In this document: positions 32,878 to 42,470 of the stretch, piece by piece
Layout: every line of letters begins with the position of its first letter
Numbering within the stretch: the stretch's first letter is position 1
Assembly: GCF_007830235.1 (NCBI RefSeq)
Contig: NZ_VLKI01000001.1
Coordinates: 617,481-681,480 of the forward strand
Source of the DNA: Cytobacillus oceanisediminis
GTDB lineage: Bacteria > Bacillota > Bacilli > Bacillales > Cytobacillaceae
Reading direction: 5' to 3'
DNA length: 64,000 nucleotides
Made by a program: the position numbers and the translations under genes
The notes under the pieces: generated by a model
Seen by the model: the letters and a program-made list of their open reading frames with translations, nothing else
The model's database searches: none
What the model was told of the DNA's origin: nothing

Positions 32878-33281
32878 AAAGTCTTCAATTGTAAGCTGGT
32901 TTAAAGATTCCTGAATCATCAGCCTTCCTTTTAAACCAATATTCTTGCCCAGCGTGATGGCAAGAAGTACGCCAAACGTCATAAAACCAAGCCCGCCAAC
33001 CTGGATGAGAACCATTAGAACAATTTGGCCAAACATGGTAAACGTTGTTTCGGTATCAACTACAACTAACCCGGTTACACAGACGGCAGAGGTTGCTTCA
33101 AACAATGCATCAATAAAAGATAAATGATGCCCCTGTCTTTTGTCGCAAAAGGGAGCATTAGCAGCAGCGTTCCCACAGCAATCCGGATTAGAAATCCAAC
33201 CGACAAAGCCTGGGCAGGATTCAATTTGATCCAAACAGCAGGCCGTTCCATTTTCCTTGGCCTTACAGACCTTTTAAACAT
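32863..33281 (-). pseudogene. K+ uptake channel subunit KtrB/KtrD, frameshifted and C-terminally truncated
   Basis: The start MFKRSVRPRK...LNPAQALSVGFLIRIAVGTLLLMLPFATKDRG is followed after a one-base shift near 33130 by HLSFIDALFEATSAVCVTGLVVVDTETTFTMFGQIVLMVLIQVGGLGFMTFG. This is the first pore loop (TSAVCVTGLVV) of a Ktr/Trk channel. It ends after FKETG where about 450 residues are expected, so two thirds of the gene is missing, just at the edge of a dispersed repeat. It cannot form a working channel. Confidence 0.85.
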
Positions 33282-33372
33282 AATCCAATTTCCCCTTTTA
33301 CAGTAAATTCTTCTCCACCCTATACCCCATGCCTTTCAAACCTACCGATTCCTTTGTTTCATCCCATTACGA

Positions 33373-33975
33373 TTAAGACGTCCCCTTAATAATGACCTCC
33401 TCAGCCGGGGGAGATACGATAATTTCTTTTCCCCGCTGAATCCCAACGATATTGCACCCATATTTAGCTCTTATGTTCAGATCTAATAAGGACTTATTGT
33501 GGATTTTATCTGATGCAACGATTTCAACCATACTGTAATCCTCTGAGAGCTCAATATAATCAATCATTTTTTCCGAAACGATATGGTGTGCAATCCGTTT
33601 GGCCATATCTCTTTCAGGATGGATTACACGATCTACACCAATTTTATTGAGCACTTTGGCATGATAGTCATTATGTGCCTTTGCCCAAACTCGCGGAATT
33701 CCCATCTCTTTTAATAACAATGATGTTAAGATGCTTGACTCAATATTTTCACCAAAAGAAACAAAAGCGTGATCGATATTCTTTATTCCCGCTTGTTTAA
33801 TTGCTGCTTCGTCAATTCCATTAATTTGTACTGCATATGTAACAAACTGTGCGTATTAATCCACTTTTTCCTGGTCAACATCGATCGCTAAAACTTCGAC
33901 TCCAAGCTCATAAAACTCTTTTACCAGACTTCCGCCAAAACGGCCTAATCCAAACACAGCATATTGTTTTTTCAT
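33373..33975 (-). pseudogene. K+ uptake regulatory subunit KtrA/KtrC with nonsense codon
   Basis: The frame starts at ATG 33975 (AAGGGA upstream): MKKQYAVFGLGRFGGSLVKEFYELGVEVLAIDVDQEKVD, then TAA at 33858-33856 (codon 40), then YAQFVTYAVQINGIDEAAIKQAGIKNIDHAFVSFGENIESSILTSLLL to the end. RCK_N (GLGRFGGSL) and RCK_C domains are otherwise intact at 200 codons. The usual residue at the stop is Glu (GAA), so one G-to-T change killed it. It still lies behind a c-di-AMP riboswitch. Confidence 0.88.
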
Positions 33976-34006
33976 TGAAGAAATTCCCTTCTTATTAAAA
34001 ATAAAC

Positions 34007-34037
34007 AGAAAAAGACCAATCTTAATAAAGAATGGTC
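34007..34037 (-). terminator. Expression-platform terminator of the ktr riboswitch
   Basis: GACCATTCTT / AAGATTGGTC hairpin followed by TTTTTCTG on the minus strand. Confidence 0.8.
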
Positions 34038-34044
34038 AATGCTC

Positions 34045-34190
34045 GCATTAACCCTTCTCTCGTTACGGCTTACGGAGTTAGCTGTCGGATTAGGGATTGA
34101 GAGTATCCCTTCTTAGCTCAATATGCTAAGATTCACCCCAAGATAAACCAGGTTTATCAAAAATGGTTCCCCCGCTCAATAATGATTCAG
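34045..34190 (-). ncRNA. c-di-AMP (ydaO/yuaA) riboswitch upstream of ktr remnants
   Basis: The minus strand shows the ydaO elements in order: TTGAGCGGGGGAACCA, TTGGGGTGAATC, GGGATACTCTCAATCC, CCGACAGCTAACTCCGTAAGC and GAGAGAAGG. These RNAs bind c-di-AMP and shut off K+ uptake genes. The controlled genes ktrC and ktrD are both broken. Confidence 0.9.
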
Positions 34191-34265
34191 CAAAAAGGTT
34201 TGTTTATTAAATTAATAAATATAAATTACTCCCGTACTAAACCGTTGTCAATCTTTTTCTGCATT

Positions 34266-34296
34266 AAAAAAGGAGGCGGCTCAATATCCGCCTCCC
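34266..34296 (-). terminator. Terminator of the 60-codon gene
   Basis: GGAGGCGG / CCGCCTCC stem followed by T6 on the minus strand, directly after the stop. Confidence 0.87.
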
Positions 34297-34479
34297 TTAA
34301 TGAACGACTTTACCTCGCTCAAAATGGTTCATATCCGTTAATTCAATTATGTAATCATAGTTCTCAATGAACTTTTGAATATTCTCTTTTTCATCCTCTA
34401 ATAAGTGCGTATCCTGCATTCTATTCATTAACTCCAATTTTGAAGCCTCTAATCTTTCTTTTACTTCTAAGTAGTCCAT
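34297..34479 (-). CDS. Small helical protein of unknown function (60 aa)
   Basis: From ATG 34479, 8 bases after AGGGG. The sequence MDYLEVKERLEASKLELMNRM... to FERGKVVH has strong heptad character and is likely a helical hairpin or coiled coil. It has a strong terminator. I do not recognise the family; in some Bacillaceae similar small proteins are general-stress or spore-related, which I cannot show here. Confidence 0.6.
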   Translation of the reverse strand: MDYLEVKERLEASKLELMNRMQDTHLLEDEKENIQKFIENYDYIIELTDMNHFERGKVVH

Positions 34480-34497
34480 ATCCAACACCCCTAAATT

Positions 34498-35460
34498 TTT
34501 TTTAAAAGGAAGAATGAAACCGCATTCCTTTCATCTTTATTATAAACCAACAACCCAAGGGGGTATCAAGTGATATATTGAGATTTTGTGAACCCTTTAT
34601 ATTTACAGACATTAAGAAATCTTGCTTTAAAAAAAGAGGATTTTCAATGTTAAATCCCCGAAAAAACACGATTCGTTTCTTGTTATGTATAGTGGCATAC
34701 AATTATTTCATCATTTCAAAATAAATAAATAGGTTCGTAAGTCAGGGATCAGCAAGCCTAAAGCAAGGCAACCCCGCTTCAGTAACTAATTTTGTCCAAT
34801 CAAAAAGCCACAAGTAAAGAATTAATTAATCCGCCAATTAATTAAAGGTGATTCGTTATTTTCAACTATAAATCTCACACTTCCATGTTAACATATTTAA
34901 CTAATTACTTTAGACCTTTCTAAAATAAAAACCCTCCAAGAAGGATCGTGCAAGTTTCATTAGATTAGTAAATTATGATTAACTACCATTCTCTTCTTAC
35001 TTGATGACTTTCGTCGGTGGTCATGACAAGTTAAAAAAAAAACCGCCCTAAAATGGTGGTTTTCCTGTTTTACATTTGTAAAGAAACATATGAGATAAAG
35101 CATCAAAATATAATCGTTATACCCATTAATGATTCGGATATATTTTGGTTTTTATGTATTCATTCCAAAAAAGAGAGCATTGTTAAAAGAACAATTCAAT
35201 ACAGCTATTCAAGTCTTTTTCTTAAGTTCGTAGTTTGTCCAGCAATCGCAGCTTTATCTTCTGCCTCACGAGTAGCTGCATGGGCAGCGAACGATGCTTT
35301 TCGCGCTTCACTCACCCCTAGTTCTCCCTGCACCTATTCGTGCGGCTTCGATTGCTTTCCTTGGCCGGTCATCTTCTTGATGCCTTCTTTCAAATCTGTT
35401 CAATTGTTTCCTTAAGGTTAGAATCGATAAATTTTAGCTTTGCCAAACTATACTATTATT
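34498..35460. other. Gene-poor interval with a coding remnant
   Basis: No gene with a start and ribosome binding site. On the minus strand about 35215-35400 a frame reads EARKASFAAHAATREAEDKAAIAGQTTNLRK after a stop, perhaps the end of a decayed small protein. The rest is AT-rich and shows no repeat or RNA fold I can name. Confidence 0.4.
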
Positions 35461-35492
35461 AAAAAGAAGCGTTCTTCTATTAAAAGTAACGC
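35461..35492 (-). terminator. Terminator of the serine hydrolase gene
   Basis: GCGTTACTTT / AGAAGAACGC imperfect stem followed by TTCTTTTT on the minus strand. Confidence 0.6.
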
Positions 35493-35505
35493 CCCTTTAA
35501 TCGGT

Positions 35506-36528
35506 CTATATGTGATTTTCAAATGTTTCCATTATAGCAGATGGGCCATATGATTTATTTGAGGGAATCACCAGCGTTAATCCACTAGCCGGATAATATG
35601 CCGAATGAAAACTTACCCCTGGATCATAACCCATAACATGATACTTAAATATTGAATCATTTCTCTTACTAATCCATATCCCGTATCCGTAAAATTTGAC
35701 ATCTTTAACCATAACGTGTGGTGTCAAAAGTTTTTCTGTATACTCTTTGCTTAATAACTTATAGGTCCGCAAACCATTCCATAAAAAGGTCATATCTTGG
35801 GCAGTCACGTACGCTCCACCGTCCGAGCCGCCTCTAATGGGTAATGAATAAATATTGGTTCTCCATGTCCCGTCTTCCTCATTATCAATATAGCCAATTG
35901 CTGTATTTTTAGGAAGATTGTCAAAACGAAAGTAACCTGAATCCTTCATCCCGCAAGGTTCAAATATATTCAATTGGACATAATCCTGAAAATTCAGACC
36001 CGTCCTTTTCTCAATAATTAAGCCTAACAATATAAATCCTGCATTATTGTAATGAAACCTTTCACCCGGTTTAAACATCATTTTGTTATTTTGGAACATA
36101 GGAAGAAAATCTCTTAAATAATTTAGAAGATACATTGGCCTCTCTTTCCAAAGCTCCTCAAAATCATCCATAATTTTCTCATCAAAATAGTCAGGCATTC
36201 CAGAAGTATGGGTTAACAGGTGGTGAACGGTAATATCTTCATCAAAGTGCGGAAAAATATCACCCAATATGTCTTTAACTCTGGTATCAAATGTAAGTAT
36301 CCCTTCCTCAACCAATTGACATATGCCAATTGCCGTAAATAACTTGCATCCAGATGCAATGCCAAACCTAGTGTTTAGATTATTTAATAATTCATCAGCT
36401 CTATTTGAATGTCCACGAGCAGATTGGAAGGCTATTTCCTTCTCCGTTTTAGCGAGAACGACACCAGAAAAGTTAACATCTTCAATAACATCGCTTAGTA
36501 ATTTATTAGTACTTTTATTTTTCAGCAT
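35506..36528 (-). CDS. Serine hydrolase, beta-lactamase class C / PBP4-like family
   Basis: 340 residues from ATG 36528 behind AAGGGAG. The penicillin-binding-type triad is SGCK (Ser-x-x-Lys, near residue 69), YNN (near 165) and an HVMGYDPG segment near the C-terminus in place of K-T-G. There is no signal peptide, so it is cytosolic. Such proteins include esterases and D-amino-acid amidases as well as lactamases; resistance cannot be inferred. It stands alone. Confidence 0.82.
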   Translation of the reverse strand: MLKNKSTNKLLSDVIEDVNFSGVVLAKTEKEIAFQSARGHSNRADELLNNLNTRFGIASGCKLFTAIGICQLVEEGILTFDTRVKDILGDIFPHFDEDITVHHLLTHTSGMPDYFDEKIMDDFEELWKERPMYLLNYLRDFLPMFQNNKMMFKPGERFHYNNAGFILLGLIIEKRTGLNFQDYVQLNIFEPCGMKDSGYFRFDNLPKNTAIGYIDNEEDGTWRTNIYSLPIRGGSDGGAYVTAQDMTFLWNGLRTYKLLSKEYTEKLLTPHVMVKDVKFYGYGIWISKRNDSIFKYHVMGYDPGVSFHSAYYPASGLTLVIPSNKSYGPSAIMETFENHI

Positions 36529-36641
36529 GAACAGAACTCCCTTTAAGCTATTTTTCCAAGGACTTAAAGTGACAAACAACTTATGATAGCGGACTCGATT
36601 AAAATATACCATAAGTTTCCTGTTTTCACTTTACATTGAAC

Positions 36642-36675
36642 GAAAAAAAGCGTTTCTGTCAGAATGCAGAAACGC
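36642..36675 (-). terminator. Terminator of the DUF899 gene
   Basis: GCGTTTCTG / CAGAAACGC stem followed by T7 on the minus strand. Confidence 0.87.
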
Positions 36676-36679
36676 ACAA

Positions 36680-37264
36680 TCAGTATTTATTTCTCGGACC
36701 CCAATCTCCACTTCCCCCTGGCAGAAGCTCAAATAGGGACCAAATGCTGCAGTATTCATCGCCAGGATCGAACGCAGCTTTTGTATAATGGTGAATGCTG
36801 CCGTCATCATTTTTCAACAAAACCGAAACTCCTGGAAGTACATTTCTATTCTCATCTTTAAATCCAAGGTCTTCTTTAAAGGTCGATCCTTCAGTTGATA
36901 AACAATTGAATTCCCAGCCTCTGCTTTTTGAAATTTGGTCTAGCTTCTGATAATCATCCGGACTCGTTAAAACAAAGGATGCTTTATTTTCAATATGCTT
37001 CGTAAAACCATTCAATCCATCTGCCCAAAGAGTGCAATAGGGACACGATTTTCCCATATTATGAATAACCACTAACTCCTTTTTGTCTCCAAAAAGCTTA
37101 CTCAATGCAACTTTAGTGCCTTCCGTAGTTGTCAGCAGATAATCTTTTACCATGAATGAAGGAAGCTGTTTTCTTAATGCTGCCAATTCCTCTTTTACAC
37201 GAATCAATTCCTTCTCTTTTTCTTCAATCGCCTTCTCTACTTGTTCCGCAGTTAATGAATTCAT
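36680..37264 (-). CDS. DUF899 family thioredoxin-like protein
   Basis: 194 residues. The N-terminal ~30 residues are a charged helix (EKAIEEKEKELIRVKEELAALRKQLP). A thioredoxin-like fold follows, with LVVIHNMGKSCPYCTLWADGLNG carrying a CPYC motif. The end, FDPGDEYCSIWSLFELLPGGSGDWGPRNKY, is typical of DUF899. It is probably a thiol oxidoreductase or peroxide-handling protein; the substrate is unknown. It is single, with its own terminator. Confidence 0.82.
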   Translation of the reverse strand: MNSLTAEQVEKAIEEKEKELIRVKEELAALRKQLPSFMVKDYLLTTTEGTKVALSKLFGDKKELVVIHNMGKSCPYCTLWADGLNGFTKHIENKASFVLTSPDDYQKLDQISKSRGWEFNCLSTEGSTFKEDLGFKDENRNVLPGVSVLLKNDDGSIHHYTKAAFDPGDEYCSIWSLFELLPGGSGDWGPRNKY

Positions 37265-37327
37265 GAGAACATTCCCTCCCTAGACTGATTTAAAATAAAT
37301 ATTCACTTTCTTTAGGCAGTTTCCTTT

Positions 37328-37780
37328 TTACTTAATTTTTTTCTCAAATGAGGTTAAAGATAAATGTTCATTCACTCTGATTTGATTCACTTTCTTAAAT
37401 CCGTTTTTTTCATAAAAATTTATGGCTGGCGTGTTTTTAGAGCCAGTTGAGACGATCAAGCTTTTAATTCCTTCTTTGCTTTCAATGAATTCTAGCAACT
37501 TTTGGGCAATTCCTTTTCTAAAATGATCGGGTTGAACAATTAATCTATGAATATCGATTGTGTTATTCTCTTCTTTTAAAGAAATCGCTCCGCATAATGC
37601 TTCGTTTAAATAATAGCCAAAGAACGTTTCTCCACATTTTTGCAGCGTATCAACGGTGTCCTTTAATGGAGGTATATCAGAACACTCGATGAGTTCAGCC
37701 TCAACTTTATAAGACGGGATCTGAACGCTCAAAACTTCTTCAGCAGCTTTTCGATCACGGATATCTATTTCCTTTATCAA
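37328..37780 (-). CDS. GNAT family N-acetyltransferase
   Basis: 150 residues from TTG 37780 (GAGGGATAC before it). Acetyl-CoA motif: IDIHRLIVQPDHFRKGIAQKLLEFIE; motif B: STGSKNTPAINFYEKNGFKKV. It is a single-domain GNAT of unknown substrate, divergent from another GNAT at 37.9 kb. Confidence 0.82.
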   Translation of the reverse strand: MIKEIDIRDRKAAEEVLSVQIPSYKVEAELIECSDIPPLKDTVDTLQKCGETFFGYYLNEALCGAISLKEENNTIDIHRLIVQPDHFRKGIAQKLLEFIESKEGIKSLIVSTGSKNTPAINFYEKNGFKKVNQIRVNEHLSLTSFEKKIK

Positions 37781-37922
37781 GTGTATCCCTCATTTAAGTT
37801 TTCTCTTAAAATTAAATTCTATACCAATGAAAATATTCCTCTATCATGTCAAATGTTCAGTCCCATTTTCTTTGGACTAATTGATACTTTCCAAATAAAA
37901 TGATGGATAAGGGGTGAAAAAG

Positions 37923-38459
37923 ATGAATCTGAATTATGAAATCCTACCAGAGGATAAAATCGAGTATTGCCGGGATTTGTGCAATGAGCTGATGGCCTTT
38001 CAGAAATCGAAAGCTTACATCAAACCCGAGCTTTTTGACAGCATGAATTTTGAAACACGGATGATTCCTTCCGTAAAAGCTGCCTTACATAATTATATTG
38101 TTGTCGTGAAAGATGATGAAGAAATTGTCGCGTATGTGTATTCCAATATTTCTCCAAAAGAAACATATTCTATTGACTTTGCCACTTTTTTTGACCTTTC
38201 TACTGTAAACAGAAAGAATGTCTGGTGTTTATCACAGTTTTATATTAAAGATGGGTACAGGCAATATGGGGTTGGATCTAAACTTTTCGATATGTCCATG
38301 AATTGGTTAAGTGAATTTGAGGATGTGGAGGATTATTTTATCTATGTTTCAAATGGCAACACAAACGCCTTGGACTTTTATAAACGCAAAGGATTTAAGG
38401 TTAGCCATGATATTTTGGATGGTTTTATAACGGTTTTACGCAAAAGTGCTATGAAGTAA
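37923..38459 (+). CDS. GNAT family N-acetyltransferase
   Basis: 178 residues from ATG 37923, preceded by AAGGGGTG. Recognised by CLSQFYIKDGYRQYGVGSKLFDMSMNWL (acetyl-CoA loop) and VSNGNTNALDFYKRKGFKVS. It is longer than the divergent neighbour and not closely similar to it. Substrate unknown. Confidence 0.82.
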   Translation: MNLNYEILPEDKIEYCRDLCNELMAFQKSKAYIKPELFDSMNFETRMIPSVKAALHNYIVVVKDDEEIVAYVYSNISPKETYSIDFATFFDLSTVNRKNVWCLSQFYIKDGYRQYGVGSKLFDMSMNWLSEFEDVEDYFIYVSNGNTNALDFYKRKGFKVSHDILDGFITVLRKSAMK

Positions 38460-38531
38460 ATGTTAATATTTAATCTGCCTGAATACATACCAATGTTAAT
38501 TTACAAAGAATAGGAGAAGAAGAGGAAAAGC

Positions 38532-38949
38532 ATGGGGGAAACTTTAATTAAGGAACTAAAAAACCAGAAGGAGTGGAAGCAAGCCTTCCCATTAATGAAG
38601 CACCTTCGTACCGATTTGGATGAAGAAGGATATTTGGAACTGGTTTCAGAAGCTGTCGAAAAAGAAAGCTATAAACTGGCGGCTTTATTTGAAAATGAAA
38701 AAATGATGGCCGTAACAGGTTTTATGCCCATGGTCACTTTATATAATGGAAGATTTATTTGGGTATGCGATCTGGTAACAGATCCAGATCAGCGGTCTAA
38801 GGACTATGGCTAAGCCCTTCTTTCCTATGTTGAAAATTGGACAATGGACAACCGGGTTTCCGATCGTTTCTCTGTCATCAGGCCTGCAAAGAGAAGCAGC
38901 CCACCGATTTTACGACAAGGTCAGTTATGTGTTTTTGAAAAGGTTTTAG
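38532..38949 (+). pseudogene. GNAT acetyltransferase broken by nonsense and frameshift
   Basis: From ATG 38532 the frame encodes GETLIKELKNQKEWKQAFPLMKHLRTDLDEEGYLEL...VCDLVTDPDQRSKDYG, then TAA (38811-38813), then ALLSYVENW. After a further shift it reads SLSSGLQREAAHRFYDKVSYVFLKRF. The expected residue at the stop is Glu (YGEALLSYVENWA). It was a ~140-residue GNAT. Confidence 0.82.
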
Positions 38950-39018
38950 ACATGAAGATTTGAACAACTATGGATAAAAAAATGACCAGGACGTCTTAAG
39001 CATCCTGGCCTTACCTGA

Positions 39019-39324
39019 CTAGGTCATATCTGTCCCTTGTTCAAATATCGCATTTTGTATGTTTTGCTCTTTTTCTTTTGTCCCAGGGTCACCAAGTGAA
39101 GCACAGCTTCTCCATAATTCATCCTTAGCCTGCTGCCAGGGTAAGTGGGGCACAATTAATCCCATGTATTTTTCAACCTCTTCATCAGACAGCCTTCTTC
39201 TTGTTTCAATATCACGAACATCCCCGATGTTCCAAATTCCTTCTGGTCAAGCAGGATGGACAATCGAATGTCCATCATCCAAAAGAAAAATTCCATATTC
39301 ACGGTTTTCCTTTATAACTTTCAT
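39019..39324 (-). pseudogene. Small unknown gene with an in-frame TGA
   Basis: ATG 39324 is preceded by GGAGGG. The 101-codon frame starts MKVIKENREYGIFLLDDGHSIVHPA, TGA at codon 26 (39249-39247), then PEGIWNIGDVRDIETRRRLSDEEVEKYMGLIVPHLPWQQAKDELW and on to DMT. Trp fits the broken position (HPAWPEGIW). I do not know the family. Everything else about the frame is intact. Confidence 0.7.
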
Positions 39325-39718
39325 ATGAACCCTCCTCAAAGAAATTGGCGTTTATTTAAGATTCCATTAAAGGGTGGTAAATTACTTTATTCAAACAAAG
39401 AAAATAGAAAGTAACTTTAAGTATTGGAGAATATCATCTTTGTACGGGTAAATATTTTCATGTGCAGAGAAATTATTTTATACGCATAGAAAACAATATA
39501 CCGGTGAAGATACCGCCGATGTTTTAATAAAAATTCACTTCATAAAAGAAATCCAGCCTCTTTCAGACTGGATTTCATTATAATCACATAAAAATGTGTC
39601 CTTTGTCTCTACAGAACTCTTACTGAACCAACGATTCCTCTTCCTCAAGCCAGTTTATTCATAACTTTTTATATTAAAAAAATTATAAAAGTCTATCCCC
39701 GAATCGGAAACAGACTCT
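39325..39718. other. Gene-less interval with one hairpin terminator
   Basis: At 39551-39581 GAAATCCAG / CTGGATTTC could end transcripts from either side. Nothing else is supported. Confidence 0.5.
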
Positions 39719-40213
39719 TTATTTAGTTACTATGTATTCTTTTTCCTTCTTAACCTCCTGGACAATAACACGTTCAACGATCTTTTGATAAAAATAGATG
39801 ATTGCCGCCATCGTTATAGACAAGAAATAAAAATGCTTAGGACGCATTTTCCTGAACTCGAATACCCTTACCTTTGTAAAATACTTTACGATGTAAAATA
39901 TAAAAATATAGTCAATCACTGCATTCAGTAAGAGATATTTAAAAAAGTTTTTGTAAGTTAACTTGTATACCCATAAGGTTACAATAAAAAACAGGCCCAA
40001 GAGATATGAAAAATCCTGGCGATATCGAGGAAATAGGGCATTCTTTACCTTCCACCATTTTCGGTCGGCTGCAATCTCACTTAATATGCTAAAGAAATAG
40101 CCAATGAAAGTAGCTGCCGGCAAAAAACGGACAAAACTTTTTTTGCCTAATAAAGGGACAGTTAGCCAGGGCACAACCAAGGTTATGATTGAAACTGCCT
40201 TTCTTTTATCCAT
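39719..40213 (-). CDS. Membrane protein of unknown function
   Basis: 164 residues from ATG 40213, behind GGGGGGAG. Four or five hydrophobic helices (VSIITLVVPWLTVPLLG, FLPAATFIGYFFSIL, FSYLLGLFFIVTLWVYK, YLLLNAVIDYIFIFYIV, FYFLSITMAAIIYFY). It resembles small Bacillus integral membrane proteins of the CBO0543-like kind without a firm match. No operon partner. Confidence 0.65.
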   Translation of the reverse strand: MDKRKAVSIITLVVPWLTVPLLGKKSFVRFLPAATFIGYFFSILSEIAADRKWWKVKNALFPRYRQDFSYLLGLFFIVTLWVYKLTYKNFFKYLLLNAVIDYIFIFYIVKYFTKVRVFEFRKMRPKHFYFLSITMAAIIYFYQKIVERVIVQEVKKEKEYIVTK

Positions 40214-40304
40214 CTGCACTCCCCCCATTTTCCCTTTTATATAACTATTTTCTATTTAAGGAAGCATTCTTATTCATAATAATCTGCAGTTTCCCTCCAT
40301 CCCA

Positions 40305-40342
40305 AAAAAAGGCATTACCTCTGCATGAAGTAATGCCTTTAG
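40305..40342 (-). terminator. Terminator of the truncated doxX
   Basis: AAAGGCATTAC / GTAATGCCTTT stem followed by T7 on the minus strand. Confidence 0.85.
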
Positions 40343-40345
40343 CTC

Positions 40346-40680
40346 TTATTGAATGGAAGTAGAATTGCTGCTGTTTTCTTTCCCTCTAAAAACCATCTGA
40401 TCTAATGCAAATAATTTGGAGCCTGTAATTGCAATTGTCGCAGCCATTGCAAGAAGAGCAAGGTCCAGTTCATATCCGGCCCCCTGGCCATTGCCGAGGA
40501 AACCACCCGCTAATTTCACTTTAATAATGGCACCTGCCATGAGTAAGACGAATAAGGCAGATACCGCCCTGCTGAATAAACCAAGAACTAATGCAATTCC
40601 GCCGACCAGCTCAATAGCAGTAACAACAGTTGCCAGGAATCCTGGCAGGCCAATACTTGAAAACCATCCCGCTGTGTACC
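40346..40680 (-). pseudogene. DoxX family gene, 5'-truncated
   Basis: The frame encodes WFSSIGLPGFLATVVTAIELVGGIALVLGL to the normal C-terminus. The first ~40 residues of DoxX (first helix and FxxHGxxKFQGG motif) are missing. Upstream of about 40680 the frame is made of antisense regulator sequence, so any product is chimeric. Confidence 0.78.
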
Positions 40681-41167
40681 ATTGCACAGTTGTCTGAAGG
40701 GACGGGATTATCAAAAGGCTTCATCAGCAATGTGGAAAATAATAATACGTCCCCTTCCATTAATACTCTGAGTACGATTGCAGAGTTTCTTGGCGTCCCG
40801 CTTCCCTACTGCTGCTGGAGAAGAAACAGCATATGAGAGTCGTCCGAAAAGAGGAAAGAACGACTTCGACTTTTAACAACCTAAAAATAGAACATTTAAC
40901 GTCAAAAGGCGGCCTGAGAATGATGATTGTTGCATTTCCGCCTGGAGCCATCCATGGGTGAACAACATGCATAAAGGAGAAGAGTGCCATCTCGTCCTGG
41001 AGGGGAAAATTATGGCCGAACAGGGAGAAGATTCATTTATTGTTGAAGCCGGTGATTCCTTCAGCTGGAATGCAAGTGTCCCGCACTTCGCCAAAAACGT
41101 TACAGATGAAAAGGCCGTGGTCTTAATCTCCGTGTATTCTGATACCGAATTGAATGATGTTTTATAA
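40680..41167 (+). pseudogene. XRE-cupin regulator, 5'-truncated and frameshifted
   Basis: Starting inside the helix-turn-helix: IAQLSEGTGLSKGFISNVENNNTSPSINTLSTIAEFLGVPL. It continues in other frames as MRVVRKEERTTSTFNNLKIEHLTSKGGLRMMIVAFPPGAIHG and then NNMHKGEECHLVLEGKIMAEQGEDSFIVEAGDSFSWNASVPHFAKNV (a cupin). The order HTH_3 plus cupin matches PuuR-type repressors. The first ~20 residues are lost at the junction with doxX. Confidence 0.8.
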
Positions 41168-41197
41168 AAAGATGCCCTTGAATGAGGGCATTCTTTA
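41168..41197 (+). terminator. Terminator of the XRE-cupin remnant
   Basis: AAGATGCCCT / AGGGCATTCTTT stem and T-run. From 41198 to 41474 I see no gene. Confidence 0.75.
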
Positions 41198-41474
41198 ATT
41201 CATTTGGACATTTTTCTATCGTACACTACTGTTTCATTCCATACATAAGTGTTTTGAAAAATAGTACACCATATAGTAACGGTAAAAAGCTGCCAATTAC
41301 TAGTATTTTTTTAACCTTTTTGATATACCTGCATTCAATAAAAACTCACGATCAATAACCAATATGAAATCCGAACCAATACCCCATTCACTCTCCACCC
41401 TTGGCGATTAATAGAAGCCCAGTGCTGTCTGGAATTTTTTAGTTCTGCTTTTTGAAAAATTCCAATGATTTCAT

Positions 41475-42361
41475 CTAGTCAATTGCTTGGGATATAAACC
41501 AGTTGATTCTTTCCTTCATGGTTTTTAAAATGTTTTCATCAAGTTCCCATTCCGTAAACTTGGAAAGACGTAATGCAGCCCAAAGATCCCAGTAAGGCAG
41601 ATTGGAATAATCAACTTTTGTCATGACCGATTTATATTGTTCAGTAAAATAAATCATAGCATCTTTTCCTAATTGAAAAAGAATTTCCAATCGTCCATTC
41701 GCCAAATCTGCAAGCGGGTCACCTATCCAAGCATCTTCCCAATCGATTATGGAAACAATCTTGCCATCACTCCACAAAATATTTCCTGGCCAGTAATCCC
41801 CATGCAGCAAGACATCAGTATTTCTCTCAGGCAACGGAAAGACTGATTTCAATGCTTCTAGAACCGCGTCATCAGCGTCAACTTTCTCCAGCATCTCAGC
41901 AAACATCTCTTCCTTTCTGGGCAGAAAGGTTAAATTATATTTTGAGATGTCCAAACGATGGATTTTTGCTAATTCCACAGCTAGAAGTTCCAAATAACCC
42001 TTTTCCATTTCAGCAGGAATTTCAGTTGTTCCCTCTATGAACTCTATAACCAGACATGGCCTGGAAAAAATCTCTTCAGTAATTTCAAGATAATACGGTG
42101 ACGGAACTAGAATCCCCTCTGATTTTAAACCCTTAGTAACATTAATTCATCAGCGGCCATGTTTGGATTCCTTGAAAAATCAGCATCCCCATACTGGCGG
42201 ACCACCATTTTTAAAATATGCCCACCAGGCCTTACCACTTCAAGACCTTTTACTTCTGCTGAAACTCCACCTTTTAAATCCCATACCTTATTCAGCCTGT
42301 TATCCGGATGAATTTTCTTTACTAAAATTCCCAAATTCTTCTCCTCGTTTGGCCTGCGCAT
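41475..42361 (-). pseudogene. Aminoglycoside phosphotransferase family gene, frameshifted
   Basis: ATG 42361 (GGGGGAT upstream) starts MRRPNEEKNLGILVKKIHPDNRL, reading to AADELMLLRV and a stop near 42127. The adjacent frame continues KGLKSEGILVPSPYYLEITEEIFSRPCLVIEFIEG and on through the APH motifs HGDYWPGNILW (catalytic loop) and IIDWEDAWIGDPLADLAN. One indel near 42130-42140 explains the break; otherwise the ~295 codons are intact. Family members phosphorylate many small hydroxyl compounds, so antibiotic resistance is not implied. Confidence 0.82.
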
Positions 42362-42470
42362 GCATATCCCCCACTAAGATTCATCACTTATTTTATTCTA
42401 TTTTTTCTGCAAACTTCCTTGTTTCTACTCTAAACGATAGACATGCCCAAGATTGTTTTAAAAGAAATGG

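Noticed and set aside
34502..34702. Open frame of 66 codons on the minus strand
   Set aside because: No ribosome binding site and no protein-like pattern; lies in AT-rich intergenic DNA.
21182..39249. TGA read as tryptophan (TGA stands at expected Trp codons at 21184, 39249 and in the GH1 remnant at 9.1 kb)
   Set aside because: TGA is used as a normal stop at many gene ends here, for example cadC (29241). TGG-to-TGA is a common transition, and other broken genes carry TAA or indels.
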